64,000 nt of DNA from Hyphomicrobiales bacterium (GTDB lineage: Bacteria > Pseudomonadota > Alphaproteobacteria > Rhizobiales > Rhizobiaceae), in contig UBZT01000009.1 of the NCBI GenBank assembly GCA_900470155.1, positions 951,524 to 1,015,523 on the forward strand, in the 5' to 3' direction. A program made the translations under genes and the position numbers. Under the pieces are notes generated by a model. It did not search any database, had not been told where the DNA came from, and worked only from the letters and a program-made list of their open reading frames with translations. Each line of letters begins with the position of its first letter. Position 1 is the stretch's first letter. Below are positions 1-12,817 of this stretch, piece after piece.

Positions 1-1212
1 CGCTCGGTCATGGGCTCGCGCTACAAGGACAGCCAGGGCCGCACCGCCGCCGAATGGCTGGAGGCCGAGGCTGGCAATCTCGTCGGGCAGGAAGTGGTCA
101 CGCTGTCCACCACGCCGGCGATCATCAATGGCCAGCTGTGCCCGCGTCCGATGAGCCTGCGCGTCTTTGCGGCCCGCACCAAGAACGGCTGGCAGATCAT
201 GCCCGGCGGCTTTGCCCGCATCGGCAGCGGCAAGGATGTGTCGGCAATCGCCATGCAGTCGGGCGGCAGTGCTGCCGATGTCTGGATCGTGTCCGACAAG
301 CCGGTCGATCGCACGTCGCTGCTGCCGGCGGAAGAAAGCTTCACCCGCAACATGCCGGGCAGCCTGCCGAGCCGGGCTGCCGACAATCTCTTCTGGCTGG
401 GCCGCTATATCGAGCGCGCCGAAGGTGTGCTGCGCATCCTGCGGGCCTGGCATGCCCGCTACGCCGAAAGCGCCAACCCCGACCAGCCGCTTCTCGCCTT
501 TGTCAGCGACTATCTGTCGAACATCGATGTCGACACCAACAACGGCGTGCCCGAAAGCCTGCTGCGCAATATCGACAGTGCGGTCTATTCCGCCAGCAAT
601 ATTCGCGACCGTTTCTCACCCGATGGCTGGCTGGCACTGACCGACCTGTCGAAGACCGCCAAGCGCTTCCATGAACGCGTCAAGCCGGGCGACGATGCGG
701 CCCATGCGATGACCATCCTGCTCCGCAAGCTCGCAGGTTTTGCCGGCCTCGTGCATGAAAACATGTACCGCTTCACCGGCTGGCGCTTCCTAACCATTGG
801 CCGCCTGCTGGAGCGTGGCCTGCACATGACCCGGTTGCTCGGCCACATGACCGGACCCGACGCCCCCGATGGCGCGCTCGACATGCTGCTCGAGATTGGC
901 GACAACGTCATGACCCATCGCCGTCGCTACAATGTCTCGACGGCAAGCCTGACCGTCACCGACCTTCTGGCGCTCGATCCGCTCAACCCGCGCTCGATCC
1001 TGTTCCAGCTGAACGAGGTCCGCACCGAGGTCGAGCAATTGCCGAACGCCATGATCAATGGCCAGATGTCCAGCATGTCCCGGGAAGCCATGCGCCTGCA
1101 TTCCGGCCTCGCCGTGATGACACCGGAAACGATGACCGCCGAGGTCTACGCGAACCTTGAACGCGAATTGGAAAAGCTCTCCGATATCCTCGCACAAACC
1201 TATCTGGGCTGA
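1..1212 (+). CDS. Circularly permuted ATP-grasp / alpha-E domain protein, 3' part
   Basis: The gene enters from the left edge; the frame is open from base 1 and ends at TGA 1210-1212, so about 403 C-terminal residues are present. The first ~100 residues look like the end of a type 2 circularly permuted ATP-grasp domain. From about residue 118 an alpha-E helical domain follows, recognisable by the opening motif NLFWLGRYIERAE and a run of amphipathic helices. Full-length rhizobial homologues are about 800 residues, so roughly half is missing. These proteins were predicted (Iyer, Aravind and colleagues) to be amide or peptide-bond ligases working with transglutaminase-like proteins. The transglutaminase-like gene starts 4 bases after this stop, which fits that pairing. 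The actual substrate is unknown. Confidence 0.85.
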   Translation, partial: RSVMGSRYKDSQGRTAAEWLEAEAGNLVGQEVVTLSTTPAIINGQLCPRPMSLRVFAARTKNGWQIMPGGFARIGSGKDVSAIAMQSGGSAADVWIVSDKPVDRTSLLPAEESFTRNMPGSLPSRAADNLFWLGRYIERAEGVLRILRAWHARYAESANPDQPLLAFVSDYLSNIDVDTNNGVPESLLRNIDSAVYSASNIRDRFSPDGWLALTDLSKTAKRFHERVKPGDDAAHAMTILLRKLAGFAGLVHENMYRFTGWRFLTIGRLLERGLHMTRLLGHMTGPDAPDGALDMLLEIGDNVMTHRRRYNVSTASLTVTDLLALDPLNPRSILFQLNEVRTEVEQLPNAMINGQMSSMSREAMRLHSGLAVMTPETMTAEVYANLERELEKLSDILAQTYLG

Positions 1213-1216
1213 TCCG

Positions 1217-2098
1217 ATGTTGTACGATGTATCGCTCCATCTCGCTTACCGCTATGAAGCCCAGGCCTCCGGGGCGCACCACATGCTGCGGCTGCTGCCC
1301 CTGTCCTTGCCGGACCGGCAACGGCTGGTTGCCGGCGCCGTGACCATCAGTCCGGAACCGGACGAGTTGACGAACTTCGTCGATTTCTTCCGCCATCCGG
1401 CAAGCCATGCGATCTTGCGCGCGCCGCATGAAAAGCTCGATATTCGCATGCAAGCCCGCGTGCTGGTTCAGCCGCAGCCGATCGCCGCCGATTTTTCGCC
1501 GATCCTCGACCGCCTGCCGCAGGAAATTGCCGACACCTGGACGCTGGACGCGGAATCGCCGCACCATTTCATCGGCACGAGCCCTCGCCTGCCGCGCGAC
1601 AAGGACATCGCCGCCTATGCGCGCAAGGAATTGAAGCCGAGCATGACAGTACGCCAGGTTGGCGAGCAACTCTGTTCGCGCATCTATCACGACTTCAAGT
1701 ACGACGCGGATGCCACGACCGTCGACACCACGCCCGCTGAAGCCTTCAGCAAGAAACATGGCGTCTGCCAGGATTTCACCCATGTGATGATCACAGCACT
1801 CAGGAGCCTCGGCATCCCCGCCGGCTATGTCAGCGGTTTCCTGCGCACCATCCCGCCACCCGGCAAGGAACGTCTCGAGGGTGCCGATGCCATGCATGCC
1901 TGGGTCCGCGTCTGGTGCGGCAAGACCCTTGGCTGGGTGGAACTGGACCCGACCAACAACATCCCGGCCGGCACCGATCACATCGTCGTCGGTTATGGTC
2001 GCGATTATTCCGATGTCGCACCGGTGATCGGCGTGCTGAAGACCTATGGCAAGCACAAGACGGACCAAGCCGTCGATGTGATCCCGGTGAAGCAATAA
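1217..2098 (+). CDS. Transglutaminase-like cysteine protease family protein
   Basis: A 293-residue protein with an N-terminal bacterial transglutaminase-associated region (about residues 1-150) and a C-terminal transglutaminase-like core. A Cys-His-Asp triad is visible: C184 in HGVCQDF, H227 in AMHAWVRVW and D244 in ELDPTNN. The start at 1217 lies 4 bases after the upstream stop; a longer in-frame start at 1157 would overlap the upstream gene and carries no family sequence. The family probably hydrolyses or transfers amide bonds in the cytoplasm, and no signal peptide is seen. It is likely co-transcribed with the ATP-grasp/alpha-E gene, suggesting a ligase/protease pair acting on one peptide. 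The substrate is inferred only from context. Confidence 0.88.
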   Translation: MLYDVSLHLAYRYEAQASGAHHMLRLLPLSLPDRQRLVAGAVTISPEPDELTNFVDFFRHPASHAILRAPHEKLDIRMQARVLVQPQPIAADFSPILDRLPQEIADTWTLDAESPHHFIGTSPRLPRDKDIAAYARKELKPSMTVRQVGEQLCSRIYHDFKYDADATTVDTTPAEAFSKKHGVCQDFTHVMITALRSLGIPAGYVSGFLRTIPPPGKERLEGADAMHAWVRVWCGKTLGWVELDPTNNIPAGTDHIVVGYGRDYSDVAPVIGVLKTYGKHKTDQAVDVIPVKQ

Positions 2099-2186
2099 GA
2101 AACGCAATTACCAACAATTTTACCGGTCATTTTAGCCGGAACACAATAACTCCTGCCCTATAACCCATCCAAACGACTGCCTTTGG

Positions 2187-3446
2187 ATGGACATGATGAC
2201 TAGAACAAAGAGACAGCAGACTCTTTTTGCCCGGTTGCTCGGCGACCGTGGTGGCAATTTCGGCATGATGACTGCGATCATCCTGCCCGTGGCACTTGCG
2301 ACCGCCGGTATTGCCATGGATCTCAACAAGATGGTTCAGATCCGGGCCGCACTCCAGGATTCCGCCGACGCCGCAACGCTGGCCGCCGCTTCGGCGCTGG
2401 CATCCAAGGGTATTACCGACGATCAGGCTCTAGAGCTCGCCAAGACCTTCATGGCGGCAGAGTTCAACAACGTCATCAACGGCGGCAAAGGGGCCGGTGG
2501 CGACAGCGAAATCCCGGCGGGTGAAGATGACCCTGACGCCATCGACAAGACCGCAATTGGTTCGGTCGAGCGCAATACCACAACGGCATCCGGCAAGACC
2601 TTCGACGTGACGCTCTCCGGCTACTACAACATGCCAACCAACGGCCTGACGAGCGTTCTCGGCTGGGACAAGGTCAAACTCAGCGTCACCAGCACCGCGC
2701 AAAGCACGACAGAGAGCAAGAATGCCCTGTCGATGTTCCTCGTCCTCGACCGGTCTGGCTCGATGGCGGAGAGCACGAGCACGGTCAATGCGGCTCAGCC
2801 GGAAAAGACCGTTTCCTATGACTGCAGCTATTACAACAACAAAGGCAAGTATGTCAGCAAGACCTGCACGAGGCAGGAGACCAACTACTACACAAAGATA
2901 GAAGCGCTGAAGCTTGCCGCTGCCAATCTGACAAAGCAGCTGGATTCCGCCGACACCGAAAAGAAATACGTGCGAACCGCAGCCGTCTCCTACAATTCCG
3001 CGATGCAGACGCCGACCGCCTTCGAATGGGGAACAACAAAGGCACTGGCCTATGTCCAGGCATTGCCGGCAAGCGGCAACACGGATTCATCCGCAGCCAT
3101 GGCACGCGCCTATACCGATGTAACAGCAGCGAGCGAAGTGACCGCGCATAAGAACAAGAACGGTCAAAAAAATCCGGGGAAGTTCATCGTCTTCATGACC
3201 GATGGTGACAACAACCAGACCAGCGCCGATACCAAGACGAAGGCGACCTGCGCCTCCGCCAAAACAGCCGGTGTTGAGGTCTTCACCGTCGCCTTCATGG
3301 CGCCGACCCGTGGTCAAAAGCTTTTGAGCGAATGCGCCACCGACACCTCGCACTACTATGATGCAAGCAATGCCGCCGAACTGGTCGCTGCTTTCAAGGA
3401 GATCGGTGAGAAGGCAACCCAGGCTTCCACCCGCCTGACCAACTGA
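2187..3446 (+). CDS. TadG-like pilus-associated protein with von Willebrand factor A domain
   Basis: A 419-residue protein. An N-terminal basic stretch is followed by one hydrophobic segment (about residues 26-45) and the TadE/TadG-type sequence LQDSADAATLAAA. A VWA domain then runs to the C-terminus with the metal-site motif DRSGS at D188 and a later MTDGDNNQTS. Such proteins sit in the inner membrane with the bulk in the periplasm and are linked to Flp/Tad pili or surface adhesion. It stands alone here; no tadABC, cpa or flp genes are in the window. A strong terminator follows, so it is probably monocistronic. A Ser/Thr-rich stretch with two cysteines (about residues 215-232) interrupts the VWA fold after the MIDAS strand. 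Its role without neighbours is unclear. Confidence 0.82.
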   Translation: MDMMTRTKRQQTLFARLLGDRGGNFGMMTAIILPVALATAGIAMDLNKMVQIRAALQDSADAATLAAASALASKGITDDQALELAKTFMAAEFNNVINGGKGAGGDSEIPAGEDDPDAIDKTAIGSVERNTTTASGKTFDVTLSGYYNMPTNGLTSVLGWDKVKLSVTSTAQSTTESKNALSMFLVLDRSGSMAESTSTVNAAQPEKTVSYDCSYYNNKGKYVSKTCTRQETNYYTKIEALKLAAANLTKQLDSADTEKKYVRTAAVSYNSAMQTPTAFEWGTTKALAYVQALPASGNTDSSAAMARAYTDVTAASEVTAHKNKNGQKNPGKFIVFMTDGDNNQTSADTKTKATCASAKTAGVEVFTVAFMAPTRGQKLLSECATDTSHYYDASNAAELVAAFKEIGEKATQASTRLTN

Positions 3447-3480
3447 GCCTAGCCAAAGCGTTATGGCAAAATCCCCTGCA

Positions 3481-3512
3481 AAGCCGCGGCCGACAAGGCC
3501 GCGGCTTTTTTT
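3481..3512 (+). terminator. Rho-independent terminator after the TadG-like gene
   Basis: A perfect 11-bp stem (3481-3491 with 3497-3507) has a 5-base loop GACAA and runs into a T tract up to 3512. It lies 34 bases after the TadG-like stop codon. It separates that gene from the glycogen operon. Confidence 0.9.
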
Positions 3513-3711
3513 CATCACGCAGGACTCGATGATATAGTCGAAAACTCAAAAGCTTAATGACGGAACAAAAGGCTCCGACATTTTATCGATGGCAGCCTTT
3601 GGCCTGTTGCAACTGTTTCATATCAGTGCGTAAACTGCATGTGAGGGGGACGATCACCGGCGCTCAAGAATCGGTGACGGCCCGGATGACCCAGCAACTC
3701 CAGGCGGACCG
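3513..3711 (+). other. Leader/promoter region of the glycogen operon
   Basis: About 200 bases between the terminator and glgP. The operon promoter must lie here or further in, since the terminator is upstream. A possible pair TTGCAA / GTAAAC with a 17-base spacer lies around 3607-3635, but it is a poor match and is not claimed. No palindrome of note was seen. Confidence 0.3.
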
Positions 3712-6174
3712 ATGATCAAAACTCCCCACACAGCTGACCTTCCCCTTCCCAAGCGCATCGCATCCGATCCGGATGCCCTTGCTGCCGAAATCATGGAGAA
3801 GCTGACTTACGCGATCGGCAAGGATGCCAAGGTCGCAACGCCGCATGACTGGCTGACGGCAACCATCCTCGTGGTGCGCGACCGCATCATCGACAAATGG
3901 ATGGAATCGACCCGCACCACCTATCACAACAACGGCAAGCGGGTTTACTACCTGTCGCTGGAATTCCTCATCGGCCGCCTGATGCGTGACGCCATGTCGA
4001 ACCTCGGCCTGATGGAAGACATTCGCCAGGCTCTGACCTCGCTCAGCGTCGAACTCGACGTCATCGCCGGCCTTGAACCGGATGCAGCCCTCGGCAATGG
4101 TGGCCTCGGCCGCCTTGCCGCCTGCTTCATGGAATCGATGGCGACGGTCAACATTCCTGCCTATGGCTACGGCATCCGCTACGTCCATGGCCTCTTCCGC
4201 CAGCAGATGGCCGAGGGATGGCAGGTCGAGCTGCCGGAAAGCTGGCTGGCACACGGCAATCCCTGGGAATTCGAACGTCGCGAAAGCTCATACGAAGTCG
4301 GTTACGGCGGCACGGTCGAGACGATCACCAGCCCGGAAGATGAGTTGCGCTACGTCTGGAAACAGGGCGAGCGGGTGATCGCCACCGCCTACGACACGCC
4401 GGCCGTTGGCTGGCGCGGCGAACGCGTCAACACTTTGCGCCTGTGGTCCGCCCAGCCGATCGACCCGATCCTGCTCGATGCCTTCAACGCCGGCGACCAC
4501 ATCGGCGCGCTGCGCGAGAGCAACAAGGCCGAAAGCCTGACCAGGGTTCTGTACCCGGCAGACGCAACGCCTGCCGGTCAGGAGCTGCGCCTCAGGCAGG
4601 AGTATTTCTTCTGTTCCGCTTCGCTGCAGGATATCGTCCGACGCCACCTGCAGCAGGGAAATACGCTGGCCGCCCTGCCCGACAAGGTCGCCATTCAGCT
4701 GAACGACACGCACCCCGCTGTGTCCGTCGTCGAACTCATGCGCCTGCTCGTCGACGTGCACGGTCTCGATTTCGACACTGCCTGGGACATCACCTGGAAG
4801 ACCTTTTCCTACACCAACCACACACTGCTTCCCGAAGCATTGGAAAGCTGGCCCGTCCCGCTGTTCGAACGGCTTTTGCCGCGCCACATGCAGCTGGTGT
4901 ATGAAATCAACGCCAAGATCCTGCTGGCGGCCCGCAAGAATCGCGGTTTCTCCGACAGTGAAATCAGCCGTATCTCGCTGATCGACGAAAGCGGCGATCG
5001 CCGTGTACGCATGGGCAATCTTGCCTTTATCGGCGCGCACTCGATCAACGGCGTCTCCGCCCTGCATACGGAACTGATGAAGGAAACGGTCTTCTCCGAC
5101 CTGCACAAGCTTTATCCGACCCGCATCAACAACAAGACCAACGGCATCACGCCGCGCCGCTGGTTGATGCAGTGCAATCCGGATCTGACCGTGCTGATCA
5201 AGGAGGCCATCGGCCCCGAATTCCTGGATGATGCGAGCAAGCTGACGGCCCTTGATGCCTTCGCCGACGATGCGAGCTTCCAGCAGAAATTCGCCGCCGT
5301 GAAGCGTTCCAACAAGGAAAAGCTGGCAGCCCTGGTGGCCGGCCGCATGGGCATCCGTCTCGACCCCAACGCGATGTTCGACATCCAGATCAAGCGTATC
5401 CACGAGTACAAGCGTCAGCTCCTGAATATCATCGAAACGGTCGCCCTGTTCGACCAGATGCGCTCGCATCCGGAACGCGACTGGGTTCCACGCGTCAAGA
5501 TCTTCGCCGGCAAGGCGGCCCCGAGCTACCATAACGCCAAGCTGATCATCAAGCTCGCCAACGACGTCGCCCGCGTCATCAACAACGACCCTTCGGTCCG
5601 TGGTCTCCTCAAGGTCGTCTTCGTGCCGAACTACAATGTCTCGCTCGCCGAAGTCATGGTGCCGGCCGCAGACCTCTCCGAACAAATTTCGACCGCCGGC
5701 ATGGAAGCATCGGGAACCGGGAACATGAAGTTCGCGTTGAACGGAGCATTGACCATCGGAACACTCGATGGTGCCAATGTCGAAATGCGGGATCATGTCG
5801 GAGAGGAAAACATCGTGATTTTCGGAATGACCGCCGACGAAGTCGGTCGCCTCCGCGCCGATGGATACAATCCGCGTGCGGCGATCGATGCCTCCCGCGA
5901 TCTTTCCCAGGCGCTTGCGGCGATTTCCTCCGGCGTGTTTTCTCCCGACGATCGCGAGCGTTATGCCGGGCTGATGCAGGGCATCTACCAGCATGACTGG
6001 TTCATGGTCGCCGCAGACTTCGACGCCTATACCCAGGCCCAGCGCAAGGTTGACGACATCTGGATCGACACGCCTGGCTGGTACTCGAAAACGATCCGCA
6101 ATACCGCGCGCATGGGCTGGTTCTCTTCGGACCGTACCATCCGCCAGTACAACGCGGACATCTGGAGAGCTTGA
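3712..6174 (+). CDS. glgP: Glycogen phosphorylase
   Basis: An 820-residue protein of normal length for the family. It releases glucose-1-phosphate from glycogen or maltodextrin using phosphate and pyridoxal phosphate. The PLP lysine is K673 in the motif EASGTGNMKFALNG; other family signatures are LGNGGLGRLAACF near residue 125 and the stretch around IKRIHEYKRQLLN. It is cytoplasmic. It is the first gene of the run glgP-glgB-glgC-glgA-pgm, and its stop TGA shares one base with the glgB ATG, implying translational coupling. Having the degradative enzyme first in a biosynthetic operon is the known arrangement in Agrobacterium and Rhizobium. The start ATG at 3712 gives the expected N-terminus. 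Confidence 0.97.
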   Translation: MIKTPHTADLPLPKRIASDPDALAAEIMEKLTYAIGKDAKVATPHDWLTATILVVRDRIIDKWMESTRTTYHNNGKRVYYLSLEFLIGRLMRDAMSNLGLMEDIRQALTSLSVELDVIAGLEPDAALGNGGLGRLAACFMESMATVNIPAYGYGIRYVHGLFRQQMAEGWQVELPESWLAHGNPWEFERRESSYEVGYGGTVETITSPEDELRYVWKQGERVIATAYDTPAVGWRGERVNTLRLWSAQPIDPILLDAFNAGDHIGALRESNKAESLTRVLYPADATPAGQELRLRQEYFFCSASLQDIVRRHLQQGNTLAALPDKVAIQLNDTHPAVSVVELMRLLVDVHGLDFDTAWDITWKTFSYTNHTLLPEALESWPVPLFERLLPRHMQLVYEINAKILLAARKNRGFSDSEISRISLIDESGDRRVRMGNLAFIGAHSINGVSALHTELMKETVFSDLHKLYPTRINNKTNGITPRRWLMQCNPDLTVLIKEAIGPEFLDDASKLTALDAFADDASFQQKFAAVKRSNKEKLAALVAGRMGIRLDPNAMFDIQIKRIHEYKRQLLNIIETVALFDQMRSHPERDWVPRVKIFAGKAAPSYHNAKLIIKLANDVARVINNDPSVRGLLKVVFVPNYNVSLAEVMVPAADLSEQISTAGMEASGTGNMKFALNGALTIGTLDGANVEMRDHVGEENIVIFGMTADEVGRLRADGYNPRAAIDASRDLSQALAAISSGVFSPDDRERYAGLMQGIYQHDWFMVAADFDAYTQAQRKVDDIWIDTPGWYSKTIRNTARMGWFSSDRTIRQYNADIWRA

Positions 6175-8387
6175 TGGCAAGATCGCCGAAGAAGATCGGT
6201 GAGACAGGTAAGCCGGAAACACCGCCGGCTGAAGACGTGCAGGCAATTATCCAAGGCACCCATAACGATCCTTTCGCGATCTTGGGAATGCACCAGATCG
6301 GCAGCGGATATGTCGCGCGCTGCTTCGTGCCCGGCGCCGAAACGGTCACCGCCACCACCTTGAACGGCGCCGTGATCGGTGAATTGTTATGCCTCGATCA
6401 GGCCGGCTTTTTCGCCGGTCCGGTCAAGGTGCCGGGTTTGCAGCCGGTGCGCTACCGCGCAACGCGCGGCGATACCGAATGGACGGTGACCGACCCCTAC
6501 AGTTTCGGGCCGATCCTCGGACCGATGGATGACTATTTCATCCGCGAAGGCTCACATCTGCGTCTGTTCGACAAGATGGGCGCGCATCCGCTCAAGCATC
6601 AAGGCGTCGACGGCTTCCATTTTGCCGTCTGGGCGCCGAATGCCCGCCGCGTGTCGGTCGTCGGCGATTTCAACGAATGGGACGGCCGCCGCCATGTCAT
6701 GCGCCTGCGCCGCGACACCGGCATCTGGGAAATCTTCGCCCCGGATGTGCGCACGGGTTCGGCCTATAAATTCGAGATCATCGGCAAGGATGGCGCTTTG
6801 CAGCCGTTGAAAGCCGATCCCTATGCCCGCCGTGCCGAACTGCGCCCGAAGAATGCCTCGGTGACCGCAGCCGAACTGGAGCAAGTCTGGGAAGACGAGG
6901 ATCATCGCAAGCACTGGGCGTCGATCAACCAGCGGCAGCAGCCGATTTCGATCTACGAGGTTCACGCCGCCTCCTGGCAGCGTCACCACGATGGCTCGCT
7001 GCTGACCTGGGACGAAATGGCCGAGCGCCTGATCCCCTATTGCGTCGACATGGGTTTCACCCATATCGAGTTCATGCCGATTTCCGAATATCCCTATGAT
7101 CCGTCCTGGGGCTACCAGACGACCGGCCTCTTTGCCCCGACGGCGCGCTTCGGCGAGCCGGAAGGGTTTGCCCGTTTCGTCAACGGCTGCCACAAGGTCG
7201 GCCTCGGCGTATTGCTTGACTGGGTGCCGGCGCATTTCCCCACCGACGCCCATGGCCTGCGCCATTTCGACGGCACGGCACTCTATGAACACGAGGACCC
7301 GCGTCAGGGCTTCCACCCCGACTGGAACACGGCGATCTACAATTTCGGCCGGATCGAGGTCCTGTCCTACCTGATCAACAATGCGCTTTACTGGGCCGAG
7401 AAATTCCACCTCGACGGCCTGCGCGTCGATGCGGTCGCCTCGATGCTCTATCTCGACTATTCGCGCAAAGAGGGCGAATGGGTGCCAAATGAATATGGCG
7501 GGCGCGAAAATCTCGAATCCGTGCGTTTCCTGCAGTCGATGAATAGCCATGTCTATGGCAGCCATCCCGGCATCATGACCATTGCCGAGGAGAGCACCTC
7601 CTGGCCGAAAGTGTCGCAGCCGGTTCACGAGGGCGGGCTTGGCTTCGGCTTCAAGTGGAACATGGGCTTCATGCATGACACGCTGAGCTATTTTGCCCGT
7701 GATCCGATCCACCGCAAGCATCACCATCAGGAACTGACCTTCGGTCTGCTCTATGCGTTTTCGGAAAACTTCGTCCTGCCGATTTCGCATGACGAGGTGG
7801 TGCATGGCAAAGGCTCGATGATCGCCAAGATGCCCGGCGACGACTGGCAGAAATTTGCCAATCTGCGTGCCTACTACGGCTTCATGTGGGGCCATCCCGG
7901 CAAGAAGCTGCTGTTCATGGGACAGGAATTTGCCCAGTGGAGCGAATGGAGCGAGAGCCAGTCCCTCGACTGGAACCTGCTGCAATACGCACCTCACGAA
8001 GGCATGCGCCGCCTGATCCGCGACCTCAACCTCACCTATCGCTCGAAGCCGGCGCTGCATGCGCGCGACTGCGAGGGCGAGGGATTCGAGTGGCTGATCA
8101 GCGAGGACCAGGACAATTCCGTCTTTGCCTGGCTGCGCAAGGCACCGGGCGAAAAACCGATCGCCGTCATCTGCAATCTGACGCCGACCTTCCATTCGCA
8201 CTATCGCATAAGCCTGCCTGCGGGTGGTCGCTGGCGTGAAATCATCAATACCGATGCTGAAATTTATGGCGGCAGCGGCAAGGGCAATGGTGGTCGGGTG
8301 GAGGCCCACACCTCTGGCGAAGGATGGGCAAAGGCGGTGATGACACTGCCGCCTCTGGCCGTGATCATGCTGGAATTGGAACAGTAA
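6174..8387 (+). CDS. glgB: 1,4-alpha-glucan branching enzyme
   Basis: A 737-residue GH13 enzyme that makes alpha-1,6 branches in glycogen. An N-terminal extension and CBM48-type domain (about residues 30-240) precede the catalytic barrel. The nucleophile is D419 in GLRVDAVASM, the acid/base is E472 in MTIAEEST, and the SHDEVVHGKGSM motif follows. The D-to-E spacing of 53 residues matches the E. coli enzyme. I chose the ATG at 6174, which overlaps the glgP stop in TGATG, over the TTG three bases earlier. The gene ends 12 bases before glgC with a purine-rich ribosome site in between. There are no oddities, and the length is typical. Confidence 0.97.
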   Translation: MARSPKKIGETGKPETPPAEDVQAIIQGTHNDPFAILGMHQIGSGYVARCFVPGAETVTATTLNGAVIGELLCLDQAGFFAGPVKVPGLQPVRYRATRGDTEWTVTDPYSFGPILGPMDDYFIREGSHLRLFDKMGAHPLKHQGVDGFHFAVWAPNARRVSVVGDFNEWDGRRHVMRLRRDTGIWEIFAPDVRTGSAYKFEIIGKDGALQPLKADPYARRAELRPKNASVTAAELEQVWEDEDHRKHWASINQRQQPISIYEVHAASWQRHHDGSLLTWDEMAERLIPYCVDMGFTHIEFMPISEYPYDPSWGYQTTGLFAPTARFGEPEGFARFVNGCHKVGLGVLLDWVPAHFPTDAHGLRHFDGTALYEHEDPRQGFHPDWNTAIYNFGRIEVLSYLINNALYWAEKFHLDGLRVDAVASMLYLDYSRKEGEWVPNEYGGRENLESVRFLQSMNSHVYGSHPGIMTIAEESTSWPKVSQPVHEGGLGFGFKWNMGFMHDTLSYFARDPIHRKHHHQELTFGLLYAFSENFVLPISHDEVVHGKGSMIAKMPGDDWQKFANLRAYYGFMWGHPGKKLLFMGQEFAQWSEWSESQSLDWNLLQYAPHEGMRRLIRDLNLTYRSKPALHARDCEGEGFEWLISEDQDNSVFAWLRKAPGEKPIAVICNLTPTFHSHYRISLPAGGRWREIINTDAEIYGGSGKGNGGRVEAHTSGEGWAKAVMTLPPLAVIMLELEQ

Positions 8388-8399
8388 GGGGAGGAAAAT

Positions 8400-9659
8400 A
8401 TGACAGAAAAGCGGACCAAGAGCCTGTCGCGCGACGCCATGGCCTATGTTTTGGCCGGTGGCCGCGGCAGTCGTCTCAAGGAGTTGACCGATCGCCGGGC
8501 AAAGCCGGCCGTCTATTTCGGCGGCAAGGCACGCATTATCGATTTTGCACTCTCCAACGCGCTGAATTCCGGCATTCGCCGCATCGGCGTCGCCACGCAG
8601 TACAAGGCGCACTCGCTCATCCGCCATCTGCAACTCGGCTGGAACTTCTTCCGCCCCGAGCGCAACGAAAGCTTCGACGTCCTGCCGGCCTCCCAACGTG
8701 TTTCGGAAACGCAGTGGTATGAGGGCACGGCCGACGCCGTCTTCCAGAACATCGATATTATCGAGCCCTATGGCCCGGAATACATGGTGATCCTTGCCGG
8801 CGACCACATCTACAAGATGGACTACGAGCAGATGCTCCAGCAGCATGTCGACACCGGCGCCGATGTCACCATCGGCTGCCTGGAAGTGCCGCGTATGGAG
8901 GCTGTCGGCTTCGGCGTCATGCATGTCGACGCGACCGATCGCATCATCGACTTCGTCGAGAAGCCGGCCGATCCGCCGGGCATTCCCGGAAACGAGGACA
9001 TGGCGCTCGCCTCGATGGGCATCTATGTCTTCCACACCAAATTTCTGATGGAACTGCTGCGCCGCGATGCCGCCGATCCGAATTCGAGCCGCGATTTCGG
9101 CAAGGATATCATTCCCTACGTCGTCCAGAGCGGTAAGGCGGTCGCCCACCGCTTCGCCCGCTCCTGCGTCCGCTCCGATTTCGAAAAGACACCCTACTGG
9201 CGCGACGTCGGCACGATAGATGCCTATTGGCAGGCCAATATCGACCTGACCGACATTGTCCCAGAACTCGACCTTTACGACAAGTCCTGGCCAATCTGGA
9301 CCTATTCGGAAAACACACCGCCGGCCAAGTTCGTCCATGACGACGAAGGCCGCCGCGGCTCGGCGATCTCGTCACTGGTCTCCGGCGACTGCATCATCTC
9401 CGGCTCATCATTGTACAAGAGCCTGCTGTTCACCGGCGTGCGCGCCAATTCCTATTCCCGCCTCGAAGGCGCTGTCGTCCTGCCCAAGGTTCAGGTTGGG
9501 CGTCATGCGCGGCTCACAAATGTCGTGATAGACCATGGCGTCGTGATCCCCGAAGGCCTGATCGTCGGCGAGGATCCGGAAATGGACGCCAAACGCTTCC
9601 GCCGCAGTGAAAACGGGATCTGCCTGATCACCCAGGCGATGATCGACAAATTGGGTTAG
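8400..9659 (+). CDS. glgC: Glucose-1-phosphate adenylyltransferase
   Basis: A 419-residue ADP-glucose pyrophosphorylase that makes ADP-glucose from ATP and glucose-1-phosphate. This is the committed and usually allosterically controlled step of glycogen synthesis. The nucleotide-binding loop [13 protein letters not shown] with KPAVYFGG is at residues 17-40. A sugar-phosphate region with EKPADPPG follows near residue 182, and a left-handed beta-helix fills the C-terminal third. The ribosome site GGGAGG lies about 6 bases before the ATG, among the best in the operon. Alphaproteobacterial enzymes are typically activated by fructose-6-phosphate and pyruvate; that is family knowledge and cannot be read from the sequence. 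Confidence 0.97.
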   Translation: MTEKRTKSLSRDAMAYVLAGGRGSRLKELTDRRAKPAVYFGGKARIIDFALSNALNSGIRRIGVATQYKAHSLIRHLQLGWNFFRPERNESFDVLPASQRVSETQWYEGTADAVFQNIDIIEPYGPEYMVILAGDHIYKMDYEQMLQQHVDTGADVTIGCLEVPRMEAVGFGVMHVDATDRIIDFVEKPADPPGIPGNEDMALASMGIYVFHTKFLMELLRRDAADPNSSRDFGKDIIPYVVQSGKAVAHRFARSCVRSDFEKTPYWRDVGTIDAYWQANIDLTDIVPELDLYDKSWPIWTYSENTPPAKFVHDDEGRRGSAISSLVSGDCIISGSSLYKSLLFTGVRANSYSRLEGAVVLPKVQVGRHARLTNVVIDHGVVIPEGLIVGEDPEMDAKRFRRSENGICLITQAMIDKLG

Positions 9660-9667
9660 CCAAATCC

Positions 9668-12743
<3,076 letters not shown>

Positions 12744-12770
12744 GGCGAGAGTGTAAGCCGCATGGAACTG

Positions 12771-12800
12771 AAAAGGCGGAGGTTGACCTCCGCCTTTTGT
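12771..12800. terminator. Bidirectional terminator between pgm and the SRPBCC gene
   Basis: The arms 12771-12783 and 12786-12798 are perfectly complementary. The A run on the left and T run on the right make it usable from both strands. It closes the glycogen operon on the plus strand and the tetR-SRPBCC unit on the minus strand. Confidence 0.88.
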
Positions 12801-12817
12801 TATTCAGGTCCGGCATT

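Noticed and set aside
4288..6246. A long minus-strand open frame of about 650 codons opposite glgP
   Set aside because: It is antisense to a highly conserved enzyme and shows no recognisable motif. Long shadow frames are common in GC-rich DNA.
6552..9338. A 928-codon minus-strand open frame opposite glgB and glgC
   Set aside because: It lies fully opposite two conserved genes and no ribosome site or family motif supports it. Low-complexity content is expected from the complement.
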